Of a stretch of DNA of 64,000 nucleotides, positions 27,760-41,010 are shown piece after piece (position 1 is the first letter of the stretch; every line of letters starts with the position of its first letter). The DNA is taken from NCBI RefSeq assembly GCF_022539315.1, contig NC_066323.1, positions 5,929,719 through 5,993,718 on the forward strand, in the 5' to 3' direction. Under the pieces are notes generated by a model that had not been told where the DNA came from, did no database searches, and was given only the letters and a program-made list of their open reading frames with translations. Origin of the DNA: Serinus canaria (taxonomy: Eukaryota; Chordata; Aves; Passeriformes; Fringillidae). The translations under genes and the position numbers were made by a program.

Positions 27760-28110
27760 CTGTTACTTGTAAAGTACATTGCATCGAGAAGTATTTGGTA
27801 ATTAGAGGGAATGTGCATTTAAAAGCTTAAGAATACAGCTTCTAACTGAGTCACTTAGTTTTTATGATTGCTTTTACCTTTACAAGCAGCTGAAGGCATC
27901 CTCTGAAGTCTTAAACTTGTCCTAATCAAATGTTTCAGTCAGTGTATTTTCATGAGACCTGGCAAATTTATTCCATTATGTGCTATTAATGGTGGATATT
28001 TGTGCATTAGGATGCAAAGAAGCAACTCCTACAACTACCATTTTACTAAGGAAAGTTTTGTAATTACACCAAGAGATTGGGAGTTGGGATTCCTGGATTT
28101 CTGCTGAGCT
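27760..28110. promoter_or_regulatory. Candidate conserved non-coding element
   Basis: Unique AT-rich sequence with GGTAATTAGAGG, TGCTATTAATGG, ATGCAAAG and TTTTGTAATTACACC. These are homeodomain and octamer-like cores without simple-repeat texture or open frames. Enhancer-like by eye only. Confidence 0.2.
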
Positions 28111-29869
28111 GTGGGACAGACTTAATGTGCTACTCCTTTATCCACTGAAGGCACAGTAATGTGAACATTACTGAACATTATTGTGAACATACTTGATAAA
28201 AGGGTGACTTTCTTTGGCATTTAATCCCTTCACCTGCATGCTCACTACTGCTGCTAAGGTTCTTAGAGATCCTCAGAGCAGTTTTATTGGTGTTTATGGG
28301 TGGTTAATGAGTTAATCCCTTTCCCTCTGACCTGGGTCACAAAGCTGAAAAGCTGAATTTGAAGCAACAATACTGGATAAGAGGTAGAACAGAGAAGCTT
28401 ATGAGGAAATCAAAGAGAAATTGACTTGTTACTAAAGGTGTTTTCAAGTAAGTCCTTTTCATCTGGGGAGAGGATTAATTTTTTTCTGGACTATCCAACT
28501 TTTCAGAAAGAAAATGAAACCACTACTGCTGCAAGACCCAAAGACTGAAAGCTTCTCAATTTCTAATACAATTTTAGAGATTTGTTTGTTCAATAGAAAA
28601 TAAGAACATCTGACCTTCAGTCTGCTAGATCCTTCACTCCCAGCACGTGGTGAGCAGGCAGGGCAGTGGGATCCCCTGGAGAGCAGCAGGCAGCAGAGGG
28701 GGCAGAGGGACACAGCTCCAGGTGTTGCAGAGATCCCAGGGGAAGCTCAGAGGGAGCATCCAGGTTCTTCTCCCACACCTGCAGAGAGCCAGGTAACTCC
28801 AGCCAGGGATTGTTCTAATCTCAGCTTCTGGTTCTTCCTCTATTTCTAATAAACCTGTCCCCAAGGACAAGGATATGAACAATTCCCTGGACAGTCCAGG
28901 GTCTTTTAGCCTTGCTTGTTTCTCTTGTGAGAGCTTCATCACTGAGCCCTGTCAAGGCCTCTCATGAAAAAAAGGGAAGAATCCCATGCCAGGAAGCCTC
29001 TATCCTAGGATAGCTCTCTAGTGGTGCCCTCTCTGGAGTGCCAGGTGGGCAGCCCAACCTTTGGCTTTTGCTTGTGTAGCCTGAATTCAAGGATCTGTTG
29101 GGTTGAAATTTCCCATTGAAACAGCTCAATCTGGCTGAAATGTTCAACAAAAGACTTTGCAGAAAAATGTATTTTATTGAAAGGAGTGTCTTGAGTTTTG
29201 TAACTGCCCTGACTTTGGTGGAAGAAGTCTCCTCTCTGAGGTGATGGTGATTTATCTGCTCTATTAAGTCCAGTGACAAAGCCCTGGTGCCTTCAATGGG
29301 ACCAGAAATTAGACTGTCTGTGAAAAGGCAGGAATGGAGGTTTCACCTCAGTTGCTCTGATTTAAATGCAGAGAGGCTCTTGTGCCTCGTTTTGTGTTAT
29401 CTCAGCTCTAAAGGAACAGAATGGGGAGCAGAGCTGTGCCATAATTGCCTAGGCTGAAACCAGCAAGTAGTTCAAACAAAAATATTTTATCATGGAATTC
29501 CCAAGTATATTTGGGAAACTACTGATTAATTTCTCAAAAGTGACTTAATTTCATTTCATTCTAACAAAACCAACAAATAATAATAATAATAAATAACCCA
29601 CCACTGACCACTTCCCCCCACCCCAAAAACCAAAACAACCAAACAAAATCCTTTGCCACTTCTCACATTAGGAATATACTTACCTGGACATATGTATCTT
29701 TTTTCCTCACATTTTCCTCAAGGTACAATTCACCCAACAGTAAATACCTATGTTTTTAACAGATAAAATTCGATGGTAATTTCACAATCAACAATGCCTC
29801 GTGTTAGGAATTCCATTATTAAATCTGATTGAATATGATTAAATATGGCTCATGCTTTCCAAAATGGGT
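28111..29869. other. Intergenic DNA, no gene recognised
   Basis: Contains a short direct repeat of TGAACATTA-like units at about 28160-28191 and an (AAT)n microsatellite at 29576-29594. Nothing coding recognised. Confidence 0.6.
29576..29594. repeat. (AAT)n microsatellite
   Basis: About six tandem AAT units on the plus strand. Confidence 0.9.
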
Positions 29870-30030
29870 TGCATGATGGATTTAAATGAACTCATTAGTG
29901 GCTAATGCAGCAAAGCACTTTCTAAATGCTAATGTTTGGCTGCCTTTGGCTCGTTAATTAATTTGAAGATTGTGTAATTATGGGAGCTTTCGATTAGCAT
30001 ACATCTCTTCTTTTTATTCCCAAACGCCAG
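29870..30030. promoter_or_regulatory. Candidate conserved non-coding element rich in homeodomain cores
   Basis: In about 160 bp: CATTAGTGGCTAATGC, AATGCTAATG, CGTTAATTAATTTG, GTGTAATTATGG and GATTAGCAT. This dense set of TAAT/ATTA cores in non-repetitive DNA resembles vertebrate developmental enhancers. Not tested. Confidence 0.3.
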
Positions 30031-33000
30031 TTGTTTGTGTGTAACTATTGGAAATTCAATTATATTTATAATAAAAATAGGACATCAAACTGCCCAAACA
30101 AGCACACTCTGCAGGAGACAGCATCTTTCCCTTTAAAGTCTCCTTTATTACTGTTATTATCAAAAAGAACATGGGCTCAGCAGCTTTCTCTCAGCACAGA
30201 GCAGGGAGAGCACAGTACACGGCCCTGCCAGATAATTACACAGCCCTGAAGAGCTGTGCAGGATGTGTGAGGGCTGAATATGGCTTGGGAAGAAGCAGGA
30301 GCAGAGCTTGGCTTGTTTCCCCTCTCTCTCTTCCCTCTCCGTCTTTCCTTTTTTCAAATTTATTTATGTTGTACTTTGCTTTTAAAGGCCAACAGCCCCA
30401 AAATGAGGCCCAAACAGCCCAGCCAGAGGAGAGGAGCTGGTCTGTGTGTGCCAGGGCAGGCACAGCCCTGGGCTCCTGGTGGATGAGCAGAGCCACAGAT
30501 TCCAAGGATTCTGCACCAGCTGGCAAAGCAACACCTGTTAAACTCTGCTGGTATTTTGGGCAGTGAAGGCACTGGCAGCTCTGCTTTAAATAACACCACA
30601 AATGGACATAAAGCAGAAATAGCCTCCTAGGCAGATATTAGGCACAAGGATGGGGCTGTAAATGTAACAGAGACAGAACTGAGCCAAGTGCTGCAGTCAA
30701 GGCTTGTGTCTGTAACAGAGACATGGGTTAAAAGCTGTGGACTCCTGAGCCCTACAGGGATAACCCATGTCCAAGACCCCTGGAGCTGTAAGGCTCCTGG
30801 GTGGCAGAAGAAAAAAAGAGCTGAACCTCCTGGAGACATTTGGAGTGACAACAACTGAAAAATGAAATCAGCTCCCTCAAGCATTTCTCCCATGCTTTTC
30901 AAAGGCACATCTGATTTCTCCAAGTCCCATGGTTGTCTTCCCAGCACACACTGAATTCACATCACTCCTTATCATAACAGGAAACTTGTTGGTCATCAAT
31001 AGATTTTGTTCCCAGTGAGTACAGGGTTCTCTGCTGTAGTTATCCAGGGCCACCCACAGCTGGATGGAGGGGCATCACAAGTGCAAAAGGCAGGAAAACA
31101 AACCTTGGGATTCATTAGTATGCACAGCACTGCCTGGAAGGAGCCTTTCTCTGCCAGCAGCTGCAAGAGCAGCAAGGCATTAACATATGGAATAATTAAG
31201 CCAAATAAGTAACTACTGCATTTTCTAGTGAAACTGAAAAAAATCATTTTCTCAGTCAACTTGCATCTTAAAAACATCCAATGAGCATCACTTAAATAAA
31301 TCACCTGAGGACTGTGGTATTTAAATTGCCATTAACCATGGATGCTCATCCTGTGCACTTCTATATGGATATATATTTTTAAAAAACTATCAACTAGGCA
31401 TGATTTCATAGGTAACATCAAAACCTCAACACCCTCACCACATCTTCCCTCAAGGGAAAAAGTCAGGGAATGACTGTGAAGAAGGACCTGTTGGCTGGGC
31501 TGAACCACTGCTGCTTCCAAAACCAGAACCCCTGATCCACTCAGCTGCCAGGGAATCGGTGTTAGTGATGACCTGCACAGAAATGTCACCTCCTAAGGCA
31601 CCTGGGAAGGTGAATCACTGACTCAGCAGCTGAGTGAAACCAGCAGAAGATGCAGGAATAGAAACAAACCAGGGAAGAATAGGGCTGGTGAAGGGTTCAG
31701 GGACAGGCAACCAACAGGAAAATCAACAGAGCAGGGAGTGAGGAGGAAGGGACCAGGCTCCCAGGCAGCTCCTGCCACCTGCAAAGTCTCTTGGGCTGAT
31801 AAAAAAATAAATGAAACAAAGCCTAACACATGCACTTCAACCATGGCATTGGCAGTAGGAAAAGGTGTGGCACAGGTTAACAGGACAGCACCAAAAATGA
31901 CAGAAAAGCAGTGGATTTTCATGCAGAACTGCAACCCCTGTCTGAGGTTACACCAAATGTAATCCATGTTTAAAGCCAAAGTCACAGAGATGGGGGTTGG
32001 GTTTTTTTGTACAGAGTTTCCCAGGGATTTTTCTGCTGAATTAAAGTCAGCCACCCTAGAAATATCTGTAATTCCAAGAGGGAGAAAGCCTTCCACCCTC
32101 CTGGGATATGACATTTATGGGTGAGAAAGGCAAAACATAGCATTGCCCATGTCCCCCTCCCTGCTGCTGTTAGGAGAGTGCTCTGCTGTTAATGCCATTA
32201 AATCCTGCACTGATGCTGATGGACACAGCCTGTGCCTCAGGCACCCAGCACAGGGCAGAGCCAGCACTCCTGCAGGACAAGCTGATGCAAGGAAACAACA
32301 GGAGGGCCTGGAAGTGCACAGCAGCCAGCTCCAACATCCAACTGTGCCTGTGGAAGCTCCCCTGTTGCTCTGCAAAGCTCACAGCCTGGTACTCTCCCTG
32401 AAATCCTAACCTTACCCTGCATCTCCCACACAGACACCTGCACCTGCTGTAATTCCCTTTGGAAGAGCACTCCATCCACCCTTCAGCTGGAAGGATCATG
32501 GTCCCAAAGCATCAGCTCTTTTATCTGCCTTTTAATCTCCTTTTTTCCACCCTTGAGATGTGCTCCATCTTCCCTTCTGCAGACAGGGAGGGCCTGCACA
32601 CCATCATTTACCCAGCGGAAGATGAATCTGACAGTCTAATCCTAACTTCCTAACAGCTGTGTTTATTTACTTAAGTAGTAAATTGTTTCCTCTAAAGCAC
32701 AGAGGGGTTGAACAGACACACATCTCTGCAGTTGGGGGAGGTTTGGTACTTGTACTTACTTTCTCTTGAAACTACCCATTTCTCCATCACTGAAGGATCT
32801 GAATTGCAGGCAGTCTTGGGATCTGAGCTTTGTTTTAATGACTCCTCTGCTGCTGCTTTGTAGCGAGGGGAAGGCAGGCTGGAAGTGCAGCAAAATTGGC
32901 TTGCAGGAAATGGGAAATAACCCCACTTAAGCTCTGAATCTGCCTGACTACACTCACTCCCATTGCAAGACACTGGTGTGTTACCCATTTGCAGTTCAGT

Positions 33001-36000
33001 TCAGCTCTCGTTGCCCTTTGCCTGTCCCCACACTCACCCACAGGGGATAGCTCTGGACAAGCAGCAGCACTCGAGGTCAGAAGAGCTGCCAGGATACTTT
33101 GAGGAGTCACTCACCCACACCCTGACTATTAAAATCCAGCCCTATTAGTCCAGATCAAGCTGGTTTTTGTGTTTCTGGAAACAGCCCTCAATACCTGGTG
33201 GGTCCTGCTGGGACAGCAGCAGCTCCTGAGCTCTGCTGGCTGCTCCTGCTCACAACAGACTGTGACTGCTTAGGAACCTGTACAAAGCACTTACTGAGAG
33301 AAGGAAACAAACCCAAAATCTCACAGCTTACCATGAACCAAGCACTGCTGCAGCCACCCCAGCTGGAACTGCAAGTGTTGGAAAAGAGAGGCAGAAATCT
33401 AATGGGGAAATAGCACATCCTTCCTGCTCAGCAGCAGCGGGAATTTCTTAATGCTAATGAACACATACCATGATATGTGATCCCGTGCTAATAAAATCTC
33501 CTTTTCTGGCATCCACTTCTCCTGGGGGCTATGGAAGCAGCTGGAAACACAGCACACACCTACCTACTCTGTCACCACTGGGACTGCTGGACCCTTGAAA
33601 CTCTCTCAAAGAGGGCTGTAAAAGGAGGTGCATTTTCTCCACACTCCCCAGGGCAGCAGCAGTCTCAGTTGAGCAATGGTCTCTGCTCAGCCTGCAGGTG
33701 TTTGGGGTTTCCCAGTTCTAAATCCTGATGTGTGTTTAAAGCTTTTTATTCACAATAGATTTGGATGTTGTTGAATCCTCATGACTGTGGTCTATTTAAA
33801 AGAAGTTCTTCTTAAGACAGTGGTCAGAAACCAGGAATATGTGTGTCTCCATGAGACAGAATCAGCCCTGTCTGAAATACATTTTTATCAGATTAAAAAG
33901 CATTTACTGCTGAAAGCATGTTTAATATTGAGCAGTTAAAATTTTTTCTCTCTTCTTTGTAACTATTACCAATGTCTTAATGTATCACTGGAGCATTTCC
34001 TGAATTTTCTGTTTTGTTTCAGGCCCTGCCTCCCAGGGGTCCTGCTCTACTCACTGTTTCTGGAACATTTCTGTCCCAGTGCTGGTTTGGGAGCAGGGTC
34101 CCAGGTGGAAGCCATGGGCAGACACAACCTCAGCCTGGTCCTCTGTCCTATTTTGGGGGAAAATTTGAGTTTAATTCCTAGCTTTGCCATAGACCTGCTG
34201 GGCAGCCTTGGACAAAAACCTGTCACTAGCTGAAAAACACAAAGGGGGAACAACACAAAGGTTACAGAAGGGAAAAAAGGTGTTTATGTAAAACTTCCAA
34301 AAACCAGGGGGTCATTGCTGGGACATCAGCCAAGGAAAAATTATAAATTGCTATAAATTACTGAGCTACTTCTCTGAGTTATTATACTGCAAAACCAGAA
34401 ATCTTATTTTGTTTTCAGTTTCTCCCTGCCTTGTTTCAGAGACCATATTTCTTATAAACAAGATTCTTATTTCAGTATTCATTAGATTGTCTGTCAAGGA
34501 GAGCAGCTGGTGTTGATGAATTGATTAAGACACTCTGAGGACGGTTCAGTTTAAAGAAGAAAAGACACAACAGATTTCAAAGACATGAAGGCTGCTGTGA
34601 ACAATAAACAGCTTTCTTCCCCCTCCCCACATTCAGGGTGGGCAAAATGCTAAGTTTTTAATTGCACAGAAGATTCAGGTTAGAGAGGAAAATGTTTTGC
34701 CATTAAGGTTATTGCAGTATTTCAACAGGAAAGCCTTGGAGAGCAGCCTGGCAGGACCAGGCACGTGCAGCTCCCTGACTGCCAAGGGTCCTTCCTCACC
34801 TACAACCTCAGACCTTCCTCCCCACCTTCCTCATCACTTGGTGACTCCTGTGATTTTCAAACAGAAACTCCACAAGCAAAATTACTCCCCTTTATTCTGC
34901 TTGTTTACAAGTCCTCACAGAGAAAGCAGAATGGCTGAAGAGCTGGACAGAACTCTTGGAATTCCTATATCCATGTAAAAAGTGATCCAGCTGCAAATGC
35001 AAAGAAAGTCACAATGTGCTCGTTTCAGACTAACAGAGCACTTTGGGCACAGAGTTCTCATCCTCATTGTTTCTTATTGTCCAATTCAGAGGCACAATTT
35101 ACCTGCAACTAGAAAAGCATTTGATGGAAACACTGAGTTGATTTATCCACCCAGCCAAGCAAATAATAACAGTAATAAGCCAGGAGATAAATAAATAGAT
35201 GGGTCAACAAGTATTTTGCTCTTGAATGCTCAAGGTAAGAAATCATATACCTAAACCCCCAAATTGGAGATCAATCACTGTCCAGACAGCAGCACCAAAT
35301 TACATCTCTATACAGCTGACATTCCAAGAATTATTGGAGAATTTCCTGCTTGAACAACACACAGGACAAAGTTATAATTTGGTCCCTATGAAAACTATAT
35401 TGAATGATTTTCCCATAGAATTAGCTGCAGGAATTGGATAGAAATAAATAGGATAAAATAATAGAATATTTAATTCAGCACACACAGCAAGTTTTACCAA
35501 TCTGAGCATGAGATGGTAAACAACAGAATTGCAACTCCACAAACTCCTACTTCTGTGTCTTGGGAATTGGCTCCTGGCTTCAAATTACTCACTGCTAGAA
35601 AGCAGTTTGCTCCCATCCACCTAATCAGCACCTGACTTTTCTGCAGTGCTCAAGCGAACTGAAGACAGATGGGCTGTAGCCAAAGAAAGGGAAAGAACAG
35701 CAAAACTTTCAAGTAACTGTTTAAGAAGTAAACTAAGTGAAATTCTTCACTATTGTCCTGTGGTGGGAATTTGCTTCTTTAAAAACTAATCACTTATGAG
35801 AAATTAAGGGATATATGTTAAAATTATTGTGGCTCCCAAGCAATATGAATACATGGTTATTGTATATATTGTCTACAATAAACATGTATATTGTATATTG
35901 TCATAAAAAAAGGTCTTTTGCCATATTTTATATTTTTTCAGTGCAGCCCAAGTGCAACAGCCAGCAGACACTGTGCTCCAAGTGGCTTCTGGAACTGCAA

Positions 36001-38122
36001 ATGATGCAGCAGCACAACTCCCTGAGCAAGAAAGAGGCTGTGGGGACCCAGTGCAGCTTTGGGGAGCCCCCAGCCAAGTCCACATGACACAACCCCCACC
36101 GGGGCCCCTCTGCCTGGCACTGATTAAGGCAGGACCCAAACCTTCAGGTATTCTTGTCAGCAGAAAGCATTAGAAGCAAGGACAAAGGTACAAATTAAAC
36201 TAAATGGAGCCGCAGGTGTCATGGTTTCCACCAAGGCTGAGCCAACACACAAGGAGCAAAAGGTGCCTTAGGCTTGTGGCATGAGCACTTCAGCACAGGA
36301 AACTTGATCTTTAGTGGATGGATTTTTGATATGTCAGAATAAAAAGTCCTTCATCCACCAACATCTCTTTTCAGAAGTGCTGCCCTGGGTCTGCTTGCAC
36401 TGAAGTAATTGGGAATTTCCCAACAGCATCACTGTGAGCTGGGCCCTTTGATCCTCTAATTGGGAAGGCAGAACACTCAGTCTGAGCTGTCACCAGTCCA
36501 GTGAAGACTTGAAAACATTCAAGAACATGTAACTCAGAAAGCTCAAAACACAGTGTTCTCAAGGTTAAAATCAGGGCACTCAGCATCTAGAACAAGTCAG
36601 AAAAACTCTGTGGAAAAAAAGAGTCTGCTGAAAGTACTCAAGCTCTATCAAGATGTCTTGACATATTTTTGAAGCCAAGATCTTGACTTAGTAACTGAAG
36701 AATTAATCTGGAAGCAGAACCTTTTTATATGACATCTGTTAAGAAAACCTGTCTTTATTAATCCTTCAACCAAGCCTTTATGGCACCAATTTTCAGTTAG
36801 TCAGATAACCATGAAAGCCCCTGCACTGCAGAACTCCTGGGTCAGCTTTCCTTAAGGACAAAATACTAACTGGGGCATCATCATTCTCTACAGAACCATC
36901 AATAAATTCCTCCCAAATTATTATTCCATTGCAGCTGCCCTGTGCTGACATCAGCAAACCAAAGATATTGCTTTGACTTCCATTAAATCATTTCCCTGTG
37001 AGGTAGGGAGCATGGATTTTATGAATAACTGAGACCACAAGCTCCTAGAGAGTTGTAAGAATCAGGCTGTAACTAAAGACCAAAGGGAAGACTTGGGGAG
37101 CAGTGGAATAAGGCACCTACCTGGAATGCTGTCTCCTCTTCACAGGATGGATCTGGCCATCACTACCATGTGAGAGCAACATGTACATAACACAACACTG
37201 CCCTGTGGTTCCTGTGTTTGCACTAATGAAATATCAGCTCTCAGTCTGCCTCAGAACCATGAAACTGCTCCAACACTGCTGCCTCAAAATCCAGGTGATG
37301 CAGAAATCCTGCAATGAGCTTGGACTCCAGGTGAAGGGAAGGCAAGGCTGGTTTTACACTTGTAAAACAGAGTCCCTCTGTTTTCAGTTCATTACAGGCA
37401 CTTTTCAACAGCAAGTTTCAAAATATTAGAATCAATTTTGATAGCATTACTGAGAAAGCTACTACATTTGGATATAGAGCAAATCAGCAATCTACAAGAA
37501 AAAGCAGCAATTTCACCATAAATTGGTGGCACATTGAAAAGAAACATTGACACATTGAAAAGAAACTGCCCAGGTTCCCTCCCTTGGATAATGACATGAC
37601 CCACAATTCCAAAAGAATTAAATCATATGTATGATGGATGTATGCTATTTTACACATGAATCTGAATGGTTTCACACATTTATCTGCAATACAGTAACAC
37701 AAACAATGTTGCTCTGCACCACCAGATCTCCCCATGAGATTCCATCACCAGGTAGGAGCTGCTCCCACGCCTCCAGAATCTTCCACACAGCTTCACCACG
37801 GGACTCTGCTGCTGTTGCACAGGTGTAGGGGTGAGGGGAAGATGGAGCATGTAAAACACAAGATATATCAGTTCCCCTAAATGGAAGAGCAGGACAGGGT
37901 GGCAGGGGAGGGTGTCACCATCACAGGATCTACTGTGTGCTCACAAAGATCCTGCAGCCACACACTGCATTAGCTCCTGCTGCTGTTTGCACCTTGTCTT
38001 ATGCGAAAATGTGCCAAACCAAATATTAAAAATAGTGTTTCAGTCTGTCACTTCCCCAGCCTAATGATATGCAAATCTTCCATCCCAAGCGTCTAAAATT
38101 ATTGGTATATAACATTCAGCCA
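30031..38122. other. Intergenic DNA, no gene recognised
   Basis: No exon or repeat family recognised. The 163-codon minus-strand frame at 31623-32114 is hydrophobic at its end but has no family features. It also holds an AT-rich TGTATATTG repeat patch at about 35855-35905 and a 21-bp direct repeat at 37530-37566 (two copies of CACATTGAAAAGAAAC). Confidence 0.6.
37530..37566. repeat. Two-copy 21-bp direct repeat
   Basis: CACATTGAAAAGAAAC occurs at 37530-37545 and again at 37551-37566. Confidence 0.9.
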
Positions 38123-38141
38123 AGGTAATATCAAAATATAT

Positions 38142-38147
38142 TTTATT
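38142..38147 (-). terminator. Candidate distal poly(A) signal AATAAA
   Basis: Reads CAGAATAAAATATATTTTG in mRNA sense. This is the last clear AATAAA on the minus strand before GC-richer intergenic sequence, about 5.25 kb after the stop. A 3' UTR of this order is plausible for TBL1XR1, but the site is not proven. Confidence 0.4.
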
Positions 38148-38736
38148 CTGGACCTCTTTCAGATCTGATTCAAATTACAGTTGTCAAAGCAATACAATGC
38201 AAAGGGAAACTGCAACAGAAAATGTGCCTAGAGGGGATATAAAGGCCTTGGGGACAAATCATTGTGATGTAGAACCAAAATACATCATAAAGTGTAATTA
38301 ACATGGTCCAGGACAGTATAGAACATCTATATCAGTCTTCTTTAGACAATAATCATGAAAACTGAACAATAAAAGTCCTTTAAACAAGTACAAAAAACTG
38401 TCATGGGCTGGTTTACACTTTTACAACAGTTGTAGTTTAACTGGATAACTGAAGAAATGATGCAGACATTTTAATCCAGTGCTATAGGTAGGCTCACAGA
38501 ATTAGACCCAAAGGATTTGTAACTCCAAATGAAACCATTACAACTACAATGTCAATGTCAGGAGAGAGAGAAAATTACTTCTGTATTCTAGAATTACTGT
38601 TCTGCACACTGCAGTCTGTTGAGGACAAGATTGCAAAGTACACTGGACTAGCAACAACATGCAGACTGTTTTCTTGTATTTACCCACAAATGTCAAAAAA
38701 CATTATGAAGTAAAAACGAATGATTATTTAAAAATA

Positions 38737-38760
38737 AAAAAAAACAAAACAAAACAAAAA
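38737..38760. repeat. (AAAAC)n low-complexity tract
   Basis: A-rich run followed by repeats of AAAAC on the plus strand. Confidence 0.85.
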
Positions 38761-39049
38761 CATGCCTCAAGTTATTGTCAAGCTTCAAACTTAAAGGCAG
38801 AGAAAGCAAATAATGTACTCAAAACTACTGATCTGAAGCACTATTAACACTAAATCTGCAATCCACTCGAAACGGCAGATTTTCCTGGTTCGTCTGCCTC
38901 CCACCAGACTGACAGTGAAGACAGTCACACTTTCACAGCTCGTGGTATTTCAGAGCTTTCTCTAGAGGGAGAAGTGAGGACTGCTCCATGTCTCTCTCCC
39001 TACGGAAAATGTCAGGGATCTCGATGGAGATTTACTGCTGTCTCCCGAA

Positions 39050-39560
39050 GCCGCATTTGCTGCTAACATGCCACAATGTTGCTTCTGCTTTCTTCAGGCG
39101 TCTGGAGAGGGTGGAAGTGATCCCACCGGGGAATGGCTCTACAGGGCTTTGGGAAGGGAGGAGCTATCCTGTTCGTCAGCCAAAAAGGAACTGGGCTAAA
39201 CCCAGCAGGTCCTGCTCTGGCAAAGCCCCACGGACACTGGGGACCCTCGGCTCGAGGGGGATGAGGCTGATTTTATCCACGCTGGGGCTCGGCACAGCCC
39301 CGGCAAGTGACAGAGAGGGGGATTCCTGGTGAAGTTAAGACTGGAAAAAGCAGATCCCAAGGCTCCCCTCTCTGCTGAACAGCCAACCTTGTGTTTACGG
39401 GCTGAACCCCCCAGTTTGCAGGGGCAATGAAGCTCCTTTAATGAATTAAAGGTGTCAGCTGCTGAGGTCGCTCTGCTGGCAAACCGGCACGGCCGCCCTG
39501 TGCCGCCCACTGCTCTCCCTAAACACAAAGGACATTCCCTATCAGACGCCCCAGCATGAG
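39050..39560. other. Second GC-rich, CpG-enriched block
   Basis: About 500 bp with raised GC and scattered CpGs (for example CCGGCACGGCCGCCC near 39483) between AT-rich sequence. No known protein is recognised in either strand; the open frames at 38988-39332 and 39196-39606 look like chance products of the composition. Confidence 0.45.
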
Positions 39561-40319
39561 GTAAGCAGTGCAAGGAAAAAGGAGTGCTTTTAAAAATGAA
39601 AATCAATTAAAATTGGTAGAAATCTTTGGCCTTTCTCTCAAGATGCATTAAAGTGTCACGAAATCAAGAAACATGCTTCGAAATGCCATGTCGTTCTGAC
39701 TCTGGTAACTACTACCTCCCCTCCACCCAACCCAGAAAAAGAGGCACTTTTAGTGTTTCATATAAGATTTCCAATCATCTAGTAGACATGCTAAATAACC
39801 CTGCACAATGGTAGTCCCAGAATAAACTCAGTTTATCAACATTACAAAGAGTCTAAAAAAGCTTTTATGAAGACCTAGATATTCTCTTAACTACACTAAA
39901 AAGTCCACTGGTTGGGAATCTTTACATCAATTTAAAAATGCAGAAAAAGGTGAAGTAAAAATAGAAAAAGACGAACTCTACAGAAACCTGGATCTGGTCA
40001 TGCAAAAATGACAAACGGGATTCTGAGATGGATGCACAGAAAGACAGCGAACTCAAGAGCAGTTAATTTCTTACCCCACCATTACTTCTGAGCCCAGCTT
40101 TTCCCCTTCCTTTTATCCTCTGTTCGGATATTTGCCTGTTTTCTTGTTGAGCTGATAAAAATAGGAACGACTCCATCCGTAAGACTGAGCACGCACGTAC
40201 ACGCTACACAAAGTCAGGGCCTTGCTGCCATCTGGCTTCCCCTTTGAAAGGAGCAATTTGGACAGTCTACCCCACCCTGGAACACGAGACCTTGGTGCTA
40301 TAAAAACCTGCAATTAACG

Positions 40320-40655
40320 TCACGGTTCTGCGGTGGTTTTGCCTGGTGTTTGGTTGACGGGGTGGCAGAACGCGGCGTGCGGCGGCTCCGGGCGTGCGGG
40401 AGCAGGAGCAGCACTGTGGCATGCGAGGCAGGACAGCTGGACAGCTACGCCAGAGCTGGGCTTGGGGACACTGCCTGGGGACCCTGACTGGCCTGGGGAC
40501 ACTGGCCTGGCCCCGTGGCAGTGGGACACCTCGGCTCGGGGGCGCTGGCCTGGCCCCACGGCAGCGGGCACTGCCCGCGCAGCGCTCGAGCCAACGGAGC
40601 CGACGTTCCTGACAGCCCCGGCCCGGACACGCTGGAGCCCTGGTGTTCTCTATTT
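40320..40655. other. GC-rich, CpG-rich island with imperfect tandem repeats
   Basis: About 330 bp of GC-rich DNA with many CpGs between AT-rich flanks. It holds two 24-bp copies (40502-40525 and 40545-40568, 43 bp apart, 3 mismatches, core CTGGCCTGGCCCC) and several GGGGACAC/GGGGACCC units at about 40463-40500. It lies either in the distal 3' UTR or just past the gene end. No splice or coding signal ties it to a gene. It may be a CpG island, possibly an antisense promoter, or a lineage-specific minisatellite. Confidence 0.6.
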
Positions 40656-41010
40656 CTGAGTGTGTGATGCTATGCTGAAGCAACTAGAATTGCAACCAAA
40701 ACAGCTGATGATTGAGAAAGAGGACAATGGCAATACCCTAAAACATGGCTGTGTGATTTTGCAGCTATGTCACAGAATTCCACCACAATTCGGTTTAGAT
40801 TGGCTGAAAGAATCATCCAATAACTTTTATGAAAATGAATAAACTGTCCATATTAAAATACAAAAGTACTATCAAGAATCACTTCTGACTTTCAGATTTT
40901 AAATTCAGTGCAATTGACAAATGCATTGCTAACGAAAAATGCAGCTTAAACATACTCAAAACATTTGTGTCTATTCCTGGGAGCACAGTTTAAAATTATT
41001 GCACAGAATT

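Noticed and set aside
31623..32114. A 163-codon minus-strand frame
   Set aside because: No domain, no splice context, composition like translated non-coding DNA.
1..38122. CR1 LINE or retroviral LTR copies expected in a bird genome
   Set aside because: I looked for familiar CR1 3'-end phrases and LTR ends and did not recognise any; diverged copies may be present but cannot be supported by eye.
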